64,000 bases of DNA from Psychrobacter arcticus 273-4 (GCF_000012305.1 NC_007204.1:620001-684000), one strand, 5' to 3'; shown: positions 18,203-29,110, counted from the stretch's first letter. The notes: generated from the sequence alone by a model not told the origin. Translations and numbers: made by a program.

Positions 18203-19182
18203 ACCCCACTCTCAACTTCGAAAGTGATTGAAAAAAGAAGAGCATCTCACTAATCTATTGTTTTCGACCAAGAATACAACGGAGTCATGAGATGCCCATA
18301 GACGAATTTATCATCAATATCTATTTAATGGTAGAGCAATATTACAAAATAGTCGTTACTGAACCCTTGCGAGGTGCAGGTTACGCGCCAAAGCTGAGTG
18401 ATCCTGAGATCATTTGCATGGAACTGGTCGGTGAATTTTTAAACCTTGATCAAGACAAACAGATTTGGCAATATTTTACCCAGCACTGGCAAGCCTGGTT
18501 TCCAGCCATAGGCTCATATCCTAACTTCGCAAAGCATTGCGCGAATCTGTGGCAAGTCAAACAGCGGATACAAGATAACGTCAGTCAACTTGAGGGCCGT
18601 GACAACATCCATTTTATGGATGGTTTTCCGATACCCGTCTGTCATTATGGACGCGCTTATCGGCATAAAAACTATCAAGACTTAGCGGCTTTTAGCTACT
18701 GTGCGGCTAAGCAAGAGAGGTACTATGGCTTTGAAGGACATTTGCTTGTTAACTTATCGGGCATGATTAAAGGCTTTACCTTTGCTCCTGCCAATGTTGA
18801 TGAAAGAGCGGTTGCGCCTGATATTACTGACAATATCTATGGTTTGCTCGGCGCTGATAAAGGGTATATCAGCCCTAGTCTCACTCAGTACTACGACGCT
18901 CAAGGAGTGGATTTACAAACGCCACTCAGAGCTAACATGAAAGAGGATAGACCCAAACCTGTGGTAAAACGGCTAATGAAAGCCCGCCGTATCGTTGAAA
19001 CAGTCATTGGTCAGCTATCAGAACGATTTAATATACAAAGGGTACGAGCAAGAGATTTATGGCATTTGTCTCATCGATTGATTCGTAAAATTCTGTCACA
19101 TAATCTATGCTTTGTACTCAACAAAAAACTTGGTAACCCGCCACTTCAGTTTGAATTGCTTATTTCAAGTTGAGAGTGGGGT
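18203..19182 (+). mobile_element. IS982-family insertion sequence with 8-bp target duplication
   Basis: Terminal inverted repeats begin ACCCCACTCTCAACTT on both sides (18203 inward and 19182 inward). The flanks carry the identical 8-mer TACAATAT at 18195-18202 and 19183-19190. The element is 980 bp, the usual IS982 size. It landed between the DUF2127 stop codon and a terminator-like hairpin at 19203. The perfect target duplication points to a recent insertion. Confidence 0.95.
18292..19173 (+). CDS. IS982-family transposase
   Basis: The 293-residue DDE transposase has the family layout: N-terminal MPIDEFIINIYLMVEQYYKI, catalytic Asp in HFMDGFPIPVCHYGRA, second Asp in LLGADKGYISPSL, and Glu in ETVIGQLSERFNIQ. 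The length and all three catalytic residues are intact. The stop codon lies inside the right terminal repeat. A GGAG ribosome site precedes the ATG. With the intact ends this is probably a functional element. Confidence 0.95.
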   Translation: MPIDEFIINIYLMVEQYYKIVVTEPLRGAGYAPKLSDPEIICMELVGEFLNLDQDKQIWQYFTQHWQAWFPAIGSYPNFAKHCANLWQVKQRIQDNVSQLEGRDNIHFMDGFPIPVCHYGRAYRHKNYQDLAAFSYCAAKQERYYGFEGHLLVNLSGMIKGFTFAPANVDERAVAPDITDNIYGLLGADKGYISPSLTQYYDAQGVDLQTPLRANMKEDRPKPVVKRLMKARRIVETVIGQLSERFNIQRVRARDLWHLSHRLIRKILSHNLCFVLNKKLGNPPLQFELLISS

Positions 19183-19202
19183 TACAATATGTAAATGCGT
19201 AT

Positions 19203-19245
19203 AAAGAAAGCCAGTATAAGAGATGTTCTTATACTGGCTTTCTTT
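19203..19245. terminator. Bidirectional terminator-like hairpin
   Basis: A perfect 19-bp inverted repeat (AAAGAAAGCCAGTATAAGA and its complement) with a 5-nt loop. It sits between the plus-strand pyr/DUF2127 genes and the convergent antiporter gene; the IS982 insertion now separates it from DUF2127. Confidence 0.8.
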
Positions 19246-19264
19246 GACTCAAATGACTGAGGAC

Positions 19265-20539
19265 TTATATCTCTACTGTTTTTTTATCCGTACCAATGCT
19301 TTTAGCGACTTTACCTACACTTAACCCTTGTACCAAGATAGAGAATATAACCACCGCATAAGTCAGCGCCAATAGTATATCGCGCTCTGATCCTGTAGGC
19401 AGTTGCAATACTAAAGCGACCGAAATGCCGCCTCGTAGTCCACCCCATGTTAGCACCTTCCAAGCGCCTGCTGGCAAGTCAAGCTGCCGATGAAAGGTCT
19501 TGGTGGTCATGCCGACCACAATAAATCGAGCAAGTAGGGCAATAACAATCGTTAAAGCTCCAGCGATAAATAAATTGGCTGAATAAGCAATCATTACCAC
19601 TTCAAGACCGATTAATACAAATAAAATTGCGTTTAAAATCTCATCGATCAATTCCCAAAACAAATCGACATAATGGCGCGTCTTATCACTCATCGCTAGT
19701 GCTCGTCCTCGATTGCCCAGCATCAGCCCCATCATTACCATTGCTAGTGGTCCTGATAAATGCCAATGACTGGCTAGCTCATAGCCGCCTATCACCCCTG
19801 CAAGTGTCAGCAAAACCTCTTCTTGATAGCTATCAATGCTTTTGAGCATGTAATATAAAATTGCGCCAAGTACTAAACCAAAGACAATACCGCCACCAGC
19901 TTCAACTGCCAAGGTATGCGCCACATAATTAGCGGTGGGAATATCACCGCTCGATAAAATACCGAGCAGCAGTACAAAGATGACGACGCCGATACCATCG
20001 TTAAATAGCGATTCGCCAGCGATGACCGTTTCTATGCTTTTTGGTGCGCCAGCAGACGCTAAAATGCCCATCACTGCAATAGGGTCGGTTGGAGATATCA
20101 AAGCGCCAAACAGTAAGCACCACAAAAAAGAGAGCTCAAAACCAAATAATGGCAACATCAGATATAGAGCGACGGCAATCAGCAGCGCTGACACTAAGGT
20201 ACCGATAAAGGCTAGAATACCAATGGGCAGCTTATAACGTTTTAGATCACCAATATTGACGTGCAAAGCGGCAGCAAATAAAAGCATAGAGAGCATGCCA
20301 TCTAGTAAGACTTCAGTAAAATCAAGCTGCCCTAATAAACTGATCTCATAATCAATGAGCTGATCAAACCCTAACAACCCTAAAAATATCGCCCCAATAG
20401 ACAATAATATAGAGATAACCATCACACCAATGGTCGTCGGTAGTCCAATAAATCGATGATTAACGTAAGTCAATAGGGCAGTGATGGATAAAAATATCGC
20501 GCTGATTTCGAGTATGGTCAGGCTGCTCGTAGGGTCCAT
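19265..20539 (-). CDS. Na+/H+ antiporter, NhaP type (CPA1)
   Basis: The 424-residue protein is almost wholly hydrophobic, with about 12 predicted membrane segments. Ion-binding landmarks of cation:proton antiporters are visible: LISPTDPIAVMGIL, GESLFNDGIGVVIFVLLL, and the C-terminal TWGGLRGGISVALVLQLP. These place it in the CPA1/NhaP group that exchanges Na+ (sometimes K+) for H+ across the inner membrane. It lacks a long cytoplasmic tail. A salt-tolerant marine or cold-adapted host would fit. Exact ion specificity cannot be read from sequence. Confidence 0.88.
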   Translation of the reverse strand: MDPTSSLTILEISAIFLSITALLTYVNHRFIGLPTTIGVMVISILLSIGAIFLGLLGFDQLIDYEISLLGQLDFTEVLLDGMLSMLLFAAALHVNIGDLKRYKLPIGILAFIGTLVSALLIAVALYLMLPLFGFELSFLWCLLFGALISPTDPIAVMGILASAGAPKSIETVIAGESLFNDGIGVVIFVLLLGILSSGDIPTANYVAHTLAVEAGGGIVFGLVLGAILYYMLKSIDSYQEEVLLTLAGVIGGYELASHWHLSGPLAMVMMGLMLGNRGRALAMSDKTRHYVDLFWELIDEILNAILFVLIGLEVVMIAYSANLFIAGALTIVIALLARFIVVGMTTKTFHRQLDLPAGAWKVLTWGGLRGGISVALVLQLPTGSERDILLALTYAVVIFSILVQGLSVGKVAKSIGTDKKTVEI

Positions 20540-20579
20540 AAAAAATTCTCAAGTGGGTAATAAAAAGTAGCAATTATGC

Positions 20580-22259
20580 TCAAACTTGTTTGGATTGGGT
20601 TTGTAGTGCCTGACGAATATGGGCATCAAAATCACTGACATAATGGAAATAGTGATGCTGGGCATTTTCACTCATAATAAACTTCTCTGCTTGTTGACAC
20701 ATCGCAGTCAGATCATCAGCGAGCTGATGATAATTTAAATTGTCCGCGCCGGCACGCTCAATCAGTTTTATCTCATGTATGAGCGTTTGCTGCTGTGCAT
20801 CATTAACCCTAGCATAATTCAGATCAATCATTGCCTGACATAGCGCCTTTAATACCATCAAATCTGCTGCCGCATAACGCCGTATCTCACCAAGTGAGCT
20901 ATCAATAAAATCTGATATTTTAGGCATATGAGTAACGACGGCAAGAATGGCTGAAGGTTGTTGGCTCTGATAGCTGACACTGTTTGCTGTGTCTGTCTCA
21001 TTCATTGGTTTATAAAAATGATAAGGCGTCGGCGGCTGACAACGCATCATAATGCTCAGACAGCTGGTCAGCGATTGGACACAGTTAACCGCTGTTTTTG
21101 GGTCATTGATACCTGTCGACAATGCGCGTACAGCAATCTCAGTCATTTGTCCTAAGCTATAAGCAATATCATTAGATTGCGTTAAGCGCTGTTCAAGACG
21201 TATACAGCCCGCAAAGCGTTGCCAAAATAGCCCGTCAGGCGAACGCGGCACAAGCGCCAAATGCGGCGTTTTGGTTTTTTGTAGGTTGATTGGATGGTCT
21301 GCCGGACGCTGATAAAAATAGCCAATCACATTTTTGTCGGTGACAAAGTGACCGAGACTGCTATTTATTTGTACCACACCACCATAATCTTGCGATAGGG
21401 TAATGAGCGATTCAAAATAAATCTGCTGCAAATAACCTGAATGTGGTGGATAAATAGGCGTAGCAGACCAGTGATGAAATTGCTTGATATCATGATGCTC
21501 AATATTACGTTGGTGCTCGATATCGCAGCGGTCGTTATACCAATAATGAATGTTTTTAATCGCCTCATTGCTGGCACCTTGGATCACATGCGATGCCTGA
21601 ATGGCATGTACCATATGCTGCACAAAGTAGACCAGTAATAAGGCGCAAATAATCGCCATAATAATGGCAAAAGTCACCGATAATTGCGGCACACCAAAAC
21701 CGACATCGTATTTATGAATGGCTTTTAACACTAGTAAACTATAGCTAAACGTACCGATAAACGCGCCTAAAACGAACTGATTGGGTGTATCGGTCAAAAA
21801 ATTACGCAGTAATCGGGGTCCAAATTGCGAAGATGCCATCGACAATACAGCAATCGTAATCGAGAAAGTCGTACCTGCCACTCCCAGTACCGCGCCGGCA
21901 ATAGTGGTCATGATAGCGCGCGCGGCATCATCATCGCCAGTGAAGGCAAAGGTGATCTCTTTGACCATGTCACGATCAAAATGCTCATCGATAGTCACGA
22001 GTATAGGAGCGAGCAAGATGCCTACCAGCACACAGGCAGTCGGTATGAACCAGTAGGAACCAATCAGCTGTTGCCACAAATTTGTTAGGCGATCGGGTAA
22101 ATTGGTGAGCGTTTTTAGCGACCATAACTGAAAAAACTGCCGCAGTCTTTTGAGACTTGACGTTGATAGACGGTTAAATAAGCTGTCTTTAGCATGTTTA
22201 GTCAACGTGAGCAGCTCCAAAAATGATCGTAGTATTTCTTTTATCGTCAGCAGTTCCAT
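20580..22259 (-). CDS. DUF2254 domain-containing membrane protein
   Basis: The 559-residue protein matches DUF2254: paired membrane segments near residues 67-90 (YWFIPTACVLVGILLAPILV), then AGAVLGVAGTTFSITIAVLS and MASSQFGPRLLRNFLTD, further segments around VLGAFIGTFSYSLLVLKAI and VTFAIIMAIICALLLVYFV, and a soluble C-terminal half with ALSTGINDPKTAVNC. Function is unknown. The ATG at 22259 has no ribosome site and sits in the loop of a 15-bp perfect stem, so either translation is controlled by that hairpin or the real start is downstream. It lies downstream of the BrkB-like gene on the same strand. Confidence 0.82.
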   Translation of the reverse strand: MELLTIKEILRSFLELLTLTKHAKDSLFNRLSTSSLKRLRQFFQLWSLKTLTNLPDRLTNLWQQLIGSYWFIPTACVLVGILLAPILVTIDEHFDRDMVKEITFAFTGDDDAARAIMTTIAGAVLGVAGTTFSITIAVLSMASSQFGPRLLRNFLTDTPNQFVLGAFIGTFSYSLLVLKAIHKYDVGFGVPQLSVTFAIIMAIICALLLVYFVQHMVHAIQASHVIQGASNEAIKNIHYWYNDRCDIEHQRNIEHHDIKQFHHWSATPIYPPHSGYLQQIYFESLITLSQDYGGVVQINSSLGHFVTDKNVIGYFYQRPADHPINLQKTKTPHLALVPRSPDGLFWQRFAGCIRLEQRLTQSNDIAYSLGQMTEIAVRALSTGINDPKTAVNCVQSLTSCLSIMMRCQPPTPYHFYKPMNETDTANSVSYQSQQPSAILAVVTHMPKISDFIDSSLGEIRRYAAADLMVLKALCQAMIDLNYARVNDAQQQTLIHEIKLIERAGADNLNYHQLADDLTAMCQQAEKFIMSENAQHHYFHYVSDFDAHIRQALQTQSKQV

Positions 22260-22283
22260 AGAATAGTACTGCTGACGATAAAA
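22239..22283 (-). promoter_or_regulatory. Hairpin enclosing the DUF2254 start codon
   Basis: TTTTATCGTCAGCAG (22239-22253) and CTGCTGACGATAAAA (22269-22283) form a perfect 15-bp stem. The 15-nt loop contains the annotated ATG (22257-22259). No T-run follows on the minus strand, which argues against a terminator. Confidence 0.6.
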
Positions 22284-22396
22284 GGTCTTAAAAACAAATT
22301 ACCTGATTCACTGCAAATAATCCATTAAAAATAGGATGAAAAAATAAGCTCCAGTTGGAACTTGATTTTTGTAGAATGGTTTTATTATTTCAACAG

Positions 22397-23974
22397 TCAA
22401 ATCGAGCTTGGATTATCAGCTTCTGTAATAATATCGCCTTTAGCATTGAAGTGATTAGCGTCTACTTGGTTTTTATCATCATCGCTGTCTTGTGGAATAA
22501 GAATTTCACGATTATGTTCATCACGTTCTATGTCGCTATCCTTGTCATAGGCGACCGGTTCAAACTTCGGTATATCATCCTTATTATCTAGAGGCTCTTG
22601 TAATAAATAACTGGAGGTAGCCGCGCTAGATTTTCTAAAGAATTCATTTTTCTCTTTCTGAAGCTTTTCATTTTTATGATTAGTCGATTTGTCATTAGCA
22701 GATTTTTTGCGTGGTTCACTATGAGCAAAAATAGCACCGAGTGGCACATTCAATTGTGCTTTGGCATAGGCTTCGGTATTTTCAAAGCGATTGACCAATA
22801 AGCTAAGCCAAGGTTTTTGGTCTTTTAGGCTCATCTCATCAAGCTCATCTTTGATAGGCAATGGATAAGGCAGGGTACGATAAAAATCCCACAAGGTTAT
22901 TTTGCTCAAATCTCTTTTGAGTACGTAGTGCTCATCTTCTGTCATGGTAATCAAGTTGCTGTCTTGCAGGTAGTTGATATAGGTATACCATTTTGGCAGC
23001 TCCTTACGTCCAAGAACATTGCGTAGCGCTTGCTCGCTCACCGCTTCGCCTTTTAAATGATAGGTATAAACTAGGTTTAACATATCAAGCAAGCTTAAAA
23101 ACGGATGGCGCGGATAGACCTCTTCTGTCTCAAATATGGTTAAGGTATAGCTAATCTCAACTCCTAATAAAATTAGATTCCATGACAGATATATCCATAA
23201 TAAGAAAATCGGCAGCGCCGCAAATGCGCCATAAATCGCCTCATAACTGGTAAAATTTGCCATCACTGTACCAAATAAGTGCTTCATCAGCTCAAAGACA
23301 ATCGCCACAAAAACACCCGCAATCGCGGCGTTTTTTGCCGGTACTCGCGCTTTTGGAATAAACCAATACATACTGATGAAACCAGCGATCGTAACAGCAA
23401 TCGACACTATCTGTACCCAAAACGACCAGTCAATACCATAGCCGCCAATTTGCCTATTTAACAAATTCAGGCTTTGTACAGCACTTGAGGCGATAAATGC
23501 CGTACCCAATACCAAGGGTCCCAACGTGACGATGGTCCAATAGCGCAGCATACTTCTCATACCGCCAGAACGATCTTCTACGCGCCATATTTGGTTAAAA
23601 GCGCGCTCAATGGTGGTCAAAGTCATGATGGTAGTAAAAAGTAAGAACATCGCCCCGATGATAGTTAGGTTTGATGATTTTTCAGCAAAATTATTGATGT
23701 ATTTACTGACTTGTAAGCTCGATTGTGGCAGCAAGTTGCTATAAATGACTTCATAAATCTGCGCTCTAACAGAAGCAAGTGCTGGTACTGAAGACAAAAT
23801 CATCAACAGTACGGTTAAGATAGGCACAATCGACAACAAAGTCGTATAGGTCAGTGATGCAGCTTTTTGCTGACAATTATCCTCAAAAAAGTGCCGTGTC
23901 AAAAAACGTAAGAACTGAAACCAACGTTGGTGTAAAAAAGGTATTTTTTTTAATAGATTTTCCATAACGACCAT
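22397..23974 (-). CDS. YihY/BrkB-family inner membrane protein
   Basis: Residues up to about 290 carry the YihY/BrkB domain with six predicted membrane segments, including LTYTTLLSIVPILTVLLMIL, ERAFNQIWRVEDRSG, and PIFLLWIYLSWNLILLGVEI. The 525-residue length exceeds a typical family member because of a soluble C-terminal part; the last roughly 125 residues are highly charged and low in complexity (KSANDKSTNHKNEKLQKEKN and an Asp-rich tail). Despite the historical ribonuclease BN label, the function is unknown. An octamer repeat array lies 77 bases upstream of the ATG. A second ATG at 23965 is possible. Confidence 0.85.
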   Translation of the reverse strand: MVVMENLLKKIPFLHQRWFQFLRFLTRHFFEDNCQQKAASLTYTTLLSIVPILTVLLMILSSVPALASVRAQIYEVIYSNLLPQSSLQVSKYINNFAEKSSNLTIIGAMFLLFTTIMTLTTIERAFNQIWRVEDRSGGMRSMLRYWTIVTLGPLVLGTAFIASSAVQSLNLLNRQIGGYGIDWSFWVQIVSIAVTIAGFISMYWFIPKARVPAKNAAIAGVFVAIVFELMKHLFGTVMANFTSYEAIYGAFAALPIFLLWIYLSWNLILLGVEISYTLTIFETEEVYPRHPFLSLLDMLNLVYTYHLKGEAVSEQALRNVLGRKELPKWYTYINYLQDSNLITMTEDEHYVLKRDLSKITLWDFYRTLPYPLPIKDELDEMSLKDQKPWLSLLVNRFENTEAYAKAQLNVPLGAIFAHSEPRKKSANDKSTNHKNEKLQKEKNEFFRKSSAATSSYLLQEPLDNKDDIPKFEPVAYDKDSDIERDEHNREILIPQDSDDDKNQVDANHFNAKGDIITEADNPSSI

Positions 23975-24050
23975 CTAGCAGGGATAATAGAGTGCGAATA
24001 GTGTAACAAACATGGGCTGTCTGAATCTGCGCATTAATTGTGTCAATATG

Positions 24051-24106
24051 CAGTTGAGCAGTTGAGCAGTTGAGCAGTTGAGCAGTTGAGCAGTTGAGCA
24101 GTTGAG
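24051..24106. repeat. Octamer tandem array (CAGTTGAG) x7
   Basis: Seven perfect, contiguous copies of CAGTTGAG between the divergent brkB-like and wrbA-like genes. Perfect short arrays of this kind are prone to slippage. It lies outside the coding frame of brkB: a TAG immediately precedes the ATG at 23974. Confidence 0.95.
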
Positions 24107-24241
24107 CGGGACATTGCTGATGGCTAAAACTATTATAGACAAGACGCAAGGCAAGTATGAGCTAATTTACTTGGCTATTAGGTTAAGTATATTGCTAAGT
24201 AGCAGGGTTTGTTTGCATGTCAGTGAATGACTCGGGCATAA

Positions 24242-24919
<678 letters not shown>

Positions 24920-24933
24920 TGCGCTCGTCTGTC

Positions 24934-24971
24934 ACTGTTTGGCATGAACAATACTGTTTGGCATGAACAAT
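24934..24971. repeat. 19-bp tandem duplication
   Basis: ACTGTTTGGCATGAACAAT is present twice back to back (24934-24952 and 24953-24971), between wrbA and the DUF2069 gene. Confidence 0.9.
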
Positions 24972-24990
24972 TAGGAAATACATATCTCTA

Positions 24991-25470
24991 ATGGCTACTA
25001 ACCCTTCTCATGACGACAGTCATAAGCAAACATCCAAAAAAAGCAGTCAAACAACCCAGCCGCTAAAACCGATTACGCCTATTCGTCAGCGCCTAATGGT
25101 GACTTGGCTGATTTGGCTAACCTTTAGATTGCTCGCTTTGCCTCTTTTGATAAATGTCTTTAATCCTAGTCGCCCTGATATTGTCGGCGGTATTGCATGG
25201 CAAGCGCTATGGCTGGTACCGGCATTTGTCTTAACGCCATCGATACTGCGTGGGCGCTCACCTTATGCGCTATTAATAGACAGTATGTTTACCTTGGTGT
25301 ATTTAGGCGCCAGTGGGGTCGTATTATTCACACGTGCTTATGGCAGTAGTTGGGCAGAAATAGCGGTCTATTTCATTGATTTCGTCCTGCTATTTGCGAT
25401 TAATATCTGGCTGTTTATCTTATTGAAGCGCTTACCATCAATGAATAATGTGGTTAAACAACCACGCTAG
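24991..25470 (+). CDS. DUF2069 membrane protein
   Basis: The 159-residue product has a polar N terminus of about 35 residues followed by four membrane segments: WLIWLTFRLLALPLLINVF, ALWLVPAFVLTPSIL, LIDSMFTLVYLGASGVVLFT, and YFIDFVLLFAINIWLFILL. This arrangement and RGRSPYALLIDSM are typical of DUF2069. Function is unknown. It follows wrbA closely on the same strand and probably shares its transcript; a strong terminator follows. Confidence 0.75.
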   Translation: MATNPSHDDSHKQTSKKSSQTTQPLKPITPIRQRLMVTWLIWLTFRLLALPLLINVFNPSRPDIVGGIAWQALWLVPAFVLTPSILRGRSPYALLIDSMFTLVYLGASGVVLFTRAYGSSWAEIAVYFIDFVLLFAINIWLFILLKRLPSMNNVVKQPR

Positions 25471-25506
25471 TTACTGAATCTGTCTTAGTGTAAACAGTTC
25501 AACCAT

Positions 25507-25542
25507 AAAAAAACGGCGCTCTATTTGGAGCGCCGTTTTTTT
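25507..25542. terminator. Bidirectional terminator between convergent genes
   Basis: AAAAAAACGGCGCTC (25507-25521) and its perfect complement (25528-25542) around a 6-nt loop. It can serve both the DUF2069 gene and the convergent DUF3108 gene. Confidence 0.92.
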
Positions 25543-25589
25543 ATTAAGATATGCATTCATTAAGATATTAACGATTACAGCTAGAGGTA

Positions 25590-26360
25590 TTAATTAACCT
25601 TGGACAATTCTAAGTCTATCTTCTTACCATCATTCATCTGGCTTACTTTTACTGGTAAGTAATCTAAACTTGGTGCCAACCAAAAACTGGTTGAGCGATT
25701 GTTATCGTCATGAATACGATCTACACGCACCGTATCAAAGGTGCCAGCAGGCACGGTGATTTTAGTCTTACCAGATTTTTTAAATGGGGTTTTTTCTATC
25801 TTATCGTGTTTTGCCATGTAGTAATTGCCGGAGAACTTACCATTTAATAAGTCTTGTCGGATTTGCACCTCAAGGCTCAAATCGTCAAAAGCTTGCTGCG
25901 CCATATTTAAAGTGGTCGACTTGCCTCTATAGTTACTAACTACCTTTTTGCTGCTTGGATTGAAATCCAGTTTATGCGTACGACCGATACCCAGTAGTTT
26001 ATAAGTGGTGCTGGCTTGGGTTGGAATGACCGTATTACCGTTAATGGTAAAGGTACTATGTTGTGCAGCGCTTGCGATACCAGCAACCCGTGCATTGACA
26101 TTGTACTTCCAAGTGTTGCCTGACTTATCTAAAGCACGAGTTGCGGTACCTTTATATTTGTCCTCAACCGTAAAGGTATAACTAGCGCTCGAAGGTTGAA
26201 TGTTTTTTGCGCTGGCAAAAGTAGGTGCAGCCATACTTAAAGCTCCGATAGCCGCTATACTGGCTCCAGTGGTTAATGCGGTTAAGAATTTAGTTTTACC
26301 GTTATTTTTGTCATTATAATCGCTTATGGATGGTTTTTTATTAGTAGATGAAAAATTCAT
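25590..26360 (-). CDS. DUF3108 domain-containing exported protein
   Basis: The 256-residue protein has an unusually long polar N terminus (about 25 residues), then a hydrophobic stretch FLTALTTGASIAAIGALSMA and a likely cleavage site after PTFASA. The mature part shows the DUF3108 pattern: ASYTFTVEDKYKGTATRALD, LLGIGRTHKLDFNPSSKKVV, and VPAGTFDTVRVDRIHDDNNR followed by STSFWLAPSLDYLPVKVSQM. It is predicted to be periplasmic. Function is unknown. It is monocistronic and converges with the DUF2069 gene. Confidence 0.82.
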   Translation of the reverse strand: MNFSSTNKKPSISDYNDKNNGKTKFLTALTTGASIAAIGALSMAAPTFASAKNIQPSSASYTFTVEDKYKGTATRALDKSGNTWKYNVNARVAGIASAAQHSTFTINGNTVIPTQASTTYKLLGIGRTHKLDFNPSSKKVVSNYRGKSTTLNMAQQAFDDLSLEVQIRQDLLNGKFSGNYYMAKHDKIEKTPFKKSGKTKITVPAGTFDTVRVDRIHDDNNRSTSFWLAPSLDYLPVKVSQMNDGKKIDLELSKVN

Positions 26361-26902
26361 AGATAGTCCTTAATAGAGTGATATCAGATAACTTATAAGT
26401 CGATTCGACCTTACTGCTAACTAATATTGTATTTACAATGTCTATAATGATCATACTCTGTTACATTTTCAAGAGGAGAAACTTACGCTAACGTTTGGCT
26501 CTTGTAGTTGATGTTACTATCCTAGGTGATGCTAAGACTATGAGTAACTTGCTGTAAATTTAGTAAGAATAGGCGTATAAAACAATGATTGTTTCTATGA
26601 AATGCAGTAATCATTTAATGCTTTCATAATAATCGCCAGCTTTATACTAATGTCTTTATTACACAATATTCTAAGCAATTCAGTATTGCTTATCGACAAA
26701 CGCTGCACTAATTAAGAAATTCTTGTAAATTTTTGGTCTTTACACTTGAAGCCCACTGTCCATGCCCCCACTTTTTGAAACAAGCTTAACGCTTATCTTT
26801 ATTATGCTAATTTTAAAAAAATGGCATTTGAAGATAGAGTATTGAGACTAACAAACCAAATAAATTCTTAACTTAAACAACCAACTTATTGGAGACATAT
26901 TG
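26361..26902. other. Intergenic region upstream of groES
   Basis: This 540-base gap contains a heat-shock-type promoter (26745-26773). The remainder is AT-rich with no recognisable gene; I see no CIRCE element (TTAGCACTC-N9-GAGTGCTAA), so HrcA control is not indicated. Confidence 0.5.
26745..26773 (+). promoter_or_regulatory. Sigma-32 type heat-shock promoter of groESL
   Basis: CTTGAA (26745-26750), a 14-nt spacer and CCCCCACTT (26765-26773) closely match the RpoH consensus CTTGAAA-N(11-16)-CCCCATnT. It would give a leader of about 120 nt before groES. Confidence 0.8.
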
Positions 26903-27193
26903 ATGAATATTCGTCCTTTACATGATCGTATTGTTGTCCGCCGCATAGAAGAAGAAACAAAAACGGCTGGTGGTATCTTGCTTCCTGGTTCAGCGCAAGA
27001 AAAGCCTTCACAAGGTGAAGTGCTAGCAACTGGTAACGGTCAGATTCGTGACAACGGCGAAACTCGCGCGTTAGATGTAAAAACTGGCGACAAAGTATTG
27101 TTCGGTCAATATGCTGGTCAAACCGTAAAAGTTGACGGCGAAGAGCTACTTATTATGAAAGAATCTGATGTATTGGGTGTGTTAGAAGGCTAG
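26903..27193 (+). CDS. groES: Co-chaperonin GroES
   Basis: The 96-residue product is the GroES lid that caps the GroEL folding chamber. [20 protein letters not shown], the mobile-loop region [20 protein letters not shown], and the C-terminal [20 protein letters not shown] are diagnostic. ATG 26903 follows GGAG by 8 nt; a TTG at 26900 is unlikely. groEL starts 95 bases downstream, so both are one operon under the heat-shock promoter upstream. Confidence 0.98.
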   Translation: MNIRPLHDRIVVRRIEEETKTAGGILLPGSAQEKPSQGEVLATGNGQIRDNGETRALDVKTGDKVLFGQYAGQTVKVDGEELLIMKESDVLGVLEG

Positions 27194-27282
27194 TCCTTTT
27201 TGAGTATTTTTATACTCAGCGCATTTTTGACAATATCATTGAAATATTTAATTGCATTCTCATACTTATAATAGTGGAGTAA

Positions 27283-28929
<1,647 letters not shown>

Positions 28930-28932
28930 TTT

Positions 28933-29034
28933 TACTTCTGCTACAAAGCGATTTTTCTTTGTCAGACGTGCTCAATGTACGATAAGTACTATTTTCGCAC
29001 GTCTTCCTTGAATAATCGCTTTTCGCTAGAAGTA
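28933..29034. repeat. 102-bp nested imperfect palindrome after groEL
   Basis: Four nested complementary blocks pair in order: TACTTCT/AGAAGTA, AAGCGATT/AATCGCTT, AGACGTGC/GCACGTCT, and GTAC/GTAC around a GATAA centre. Spacings between blocks on the two sides are nearly equal. It is not the 138-bp element. It lies between the groEL stop and its terminator, so it would be transcribed. Confidence 0.75.
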
Positions 29035-29074
29035 TGAATTGGTCATAACGTACTTGTTAAATCTAGTTCAAATA

Positions 29075-29108
29075 AAACCCCGATAGGCTAAGCTTATCGG
29101 GGTTTCTT
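29075..29108 (+). terminator. Terminator of groESL
   Basis: AAACCCCGATA (29075-29085) pairs with TATCGGGGTTT (29095-29105), followed by CTTT. Confidence 0.85.
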
Positions 29109-29110
29109 TA

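Noticed and set aside
22239-22283. Hairpin before DUF2254 as a terminator of the upstream brkB-like gene
   Set aside because: On the minus strand the stem is followed by A-rich coding sequence, not a T-run.
24051-24106. Short regular repeats resembling a CRISPR array
   Set aside because: The units are contiguous octamers without spacers and there are no cas genes; it is a simple tandem repeat.
23883-24149. Minus-strand ORF through the octamer repeat, possible brkB N-terminal extension
   Set aside because: It is in a different frame from brkB, and a TAG directly precedes the brkB ATG, so changes in copy number cannot fuse the two.
28933-29034. Palindrome after groEL as another copy of the 138-bp element
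   Set aside because: Its ends and core sequence do not match the element; only the palindromic nature is shared.
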